This document shows positions 5,965 through 6,624 of a stretch of DNA of 6,624 nt, piece after piece. Both the position numbers and the translations under genes were made by a program. Positions within the stretch are counted from its first letter, which is position 1. Each line of letters opens with the position of its first letter. Below the pieces are notes generated by a model. It did no database searches. It worked only from the letters and a program-made list of their open reading frames with translations, and was not told the origin of the DNA. The DNA is from Candidatus Fibrimonadales bacterium (GTDB taxonomy: Bacteria; Fibrobacterota; Fibrobacteria; Fibrobacterales; Fibrobacteraceae): the NCBI GenBank assembly GCA_009777135.1, contig WRMM01000113.1:1-6624 (forward strand), written 5' to 3'.

Positions 5965-6183
5965 ATGCTTACGGTGCAAGGTTTGTATGAAAATGGAATA
6001 GTAAAGGTAAGGGAACCTGTTCCTAGTTCTTATTATGAAAAAAGCGAGGTTTTTGTAATTTTTTTACCAACTGCGTATAAAAAAGAACAAGAAAAAGAAA
6101 ATCGATTCCCTGGCATGGATAAACCTGTTCGCTTAGGGTTTGATTTGAAAAAAATGTCAAGAGAAGAACTTTATGAAAGATAA
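5965..6183 (+). CDS. Putative antitoxin paired with a PIN-domain toxin
   Basis: A 72-residue protein directly upstream of, and overlapping by 11 bases, a PIN-domain ribonuclease gene, the usual antitoxin-first order of VapBC-type modules. Its N-terminal half (LTVQGLYENGIVKVREPVP, then a strand EVFVIFLP at about 28-35) resembles the small beta-rich AF2212/DUF104-like antitoxins, whose signature is a YENGxxxPxEP-like segment. The C-terminal half is charged and probably helical (KKEQEKENRFPGMDKP, then LKKMSREELYER), as expected for the part that wraps a toxin. It does not look like an AbrB or ribbon-helix-helix antitoxin. Family assignment is from memory and moderate; the antitoxin role rests mainly on the neighbour. 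AGAGGA (5953-5958), six bases before the ATG, is a good ribosome binding site. Confidence 0.7.
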   Translation: MLTVQGLYENGIVKVREPVPSSYYEKSEVFVIFLPTAYKKEQEKENRFPGMDKPVRLGFDLKKMSREELYER

Positions 6184-6601
6184 AATTTTTGTTGACACGA
6201 ATATCTTTGTTTATGCTTATTCCAGCGATGATATAGAGAAGCACAATATAGCAAAAAAATTACTGCAGAAAGATTTAGCAGAAGATTTTATTGTTGTTAG
6301 CGTTCAAATACTTAATGAATTTTATTCAGTAATGTCAAAGAGTAAATTATCTAAACCATCGCACCAGAAAATAACTAATCATATAAAAGAAATTATAAAA
6401 CAAACTGATGTAAAATCAATTGCAATAGAAACCGTAGAATTATGTTTGAAAATTAAAGATAAATATCATTATTCTTGGTGGGATTCCCTAGTGCTGGCTT
6501 CCGCTTTGGAAAATGACTGCAAAATAGTTTACAGCGAAGATATGCAACATGAGCAAGTCATAGAAAATACGCTTAAAATTGTAAACCCGTTTGCGAGGTA
6601 A
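6173..6601 (+). CDS. vapC: PIN-domain ribonuclease toxin, VapC-type
   Basis: PIN-domain toxins are Mg2+-dependent endoribonucleases, often cutting tRNA or rRNA, and are held inactive by their partner antitoxin. The 142-residue product is a complete single PIN domain. The acidic active-site residues are all present: Asp8 in VDTNIFVYAY (7-16, with Asn10), Glu49 in QILNEFYSV (45-53), Asp104 in SWWDSLVLASAL (101-112) and Asp123 in YSEDMQH (120-126). The product should therefore be active. The C-terminus NPF is typical of the family. The start lies inside the antitoxin gene with an 11-base overlap, which points to translational coupling; AGAGAAGAA (about 6158-6166) may serve as a weak ribosome binding site. 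The RNA target cannot be inferred. It could also be called simply a type II toxin of the PIN superfamily. Confidence 0.88.
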   Translation: MKDKIFVDTNIFVYAYSSDDIEKHNIAKKLLQKDLAEDFIVVSVQILNEFYSVMSKSKLSKPSHQKITNHIKEIIKQTDVKSIAIETVELCLKIKDKYHYSWWDSLVLASALENDCKIVYSEDMQHEQVIENTLKIVNPFAR

Positions 6602-6606
6602 AGCAT

Positions 6607-6624
6607 AAAACGCAAAAAAACACC
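6607..6624 (+). repeat. 18-base A-rich repeat, second copy, cut by the window end
   Basis: This is identical to 4917-4934, five bases after the toxin stop codon. The match reaches the last base of the window, so the true repeat may be longer. Confidence 0.6.

Overview
The window looks like an AT-rich chromosome segment of a Fibrobacterota bacterium (Fibrobacter or a relative, possibly gut-associated). The strongest evidence is the lipoprotein gene at 5018-5887. It joins a polyserine linker to a complete FISUMP domain (Fibrobacter succinogenes major paralogous domain, TIGR02145), with the motifs WMAENL, CPEGWHLPS, LPGGY, WWSATE and IRCV. The long signal peptidase I and the FGGKG-type PurN fit that group but do not prove it. 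All eight supported genes are on the + strand. No rRNA, tRNA or CRISPR array was found.

Layout. 1-164: promoter and leader. 165-779: small outer-membrane beta-barrel protein. 780-1207: gene-free; most of it is a 343-bp MITE-like element (809-1151) with perfect 22-bp terminal inverted repeats and a nested perfect 35-bp inverted repeat. 1208-2500: lepB. 2505-3182: rsmG, four bases after lepB and carrying an in-frame AACTCTC heptamer array. 3178-3278: a second, smaller element with TATAGTAA ends that resembles an IS630/mariner-type MITE; it appears to supply the rsmG stop codon and part of the purN -10 box. 3287-3838: purN. 3934-4899: a helical cytoplasmic protein of unknown function. 5018-5887: FISUMP lipoprotein, followed by a clear intrinsic terminator. 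5965-6601: an antitoxin/PIN-toxin pair with overlapping reading frames. The last 18 bases of the window repeat a sequence found upstream of the FISUMP gene.

How the genes fit together. lepB and rsmG probably form a two-gene unit. The other genes look like separate units: secretion (LepB), ribosome modification (RsmG), purine synthesis (PurN), cell-envelope proteins (the barrel and the FISUMP lipoprotein) and a toxin-antitoxin module. There is no large new multi-gene system here. The unusual content is at small scale: two non-autonomous elements shaping gene borders, a frame-sensitive heptamer array inside an rRNA methyltransferase gene, and several genes whose -10-like boxes lie so close to the start codon that leaderless or very short-leader mRNAs are likely.
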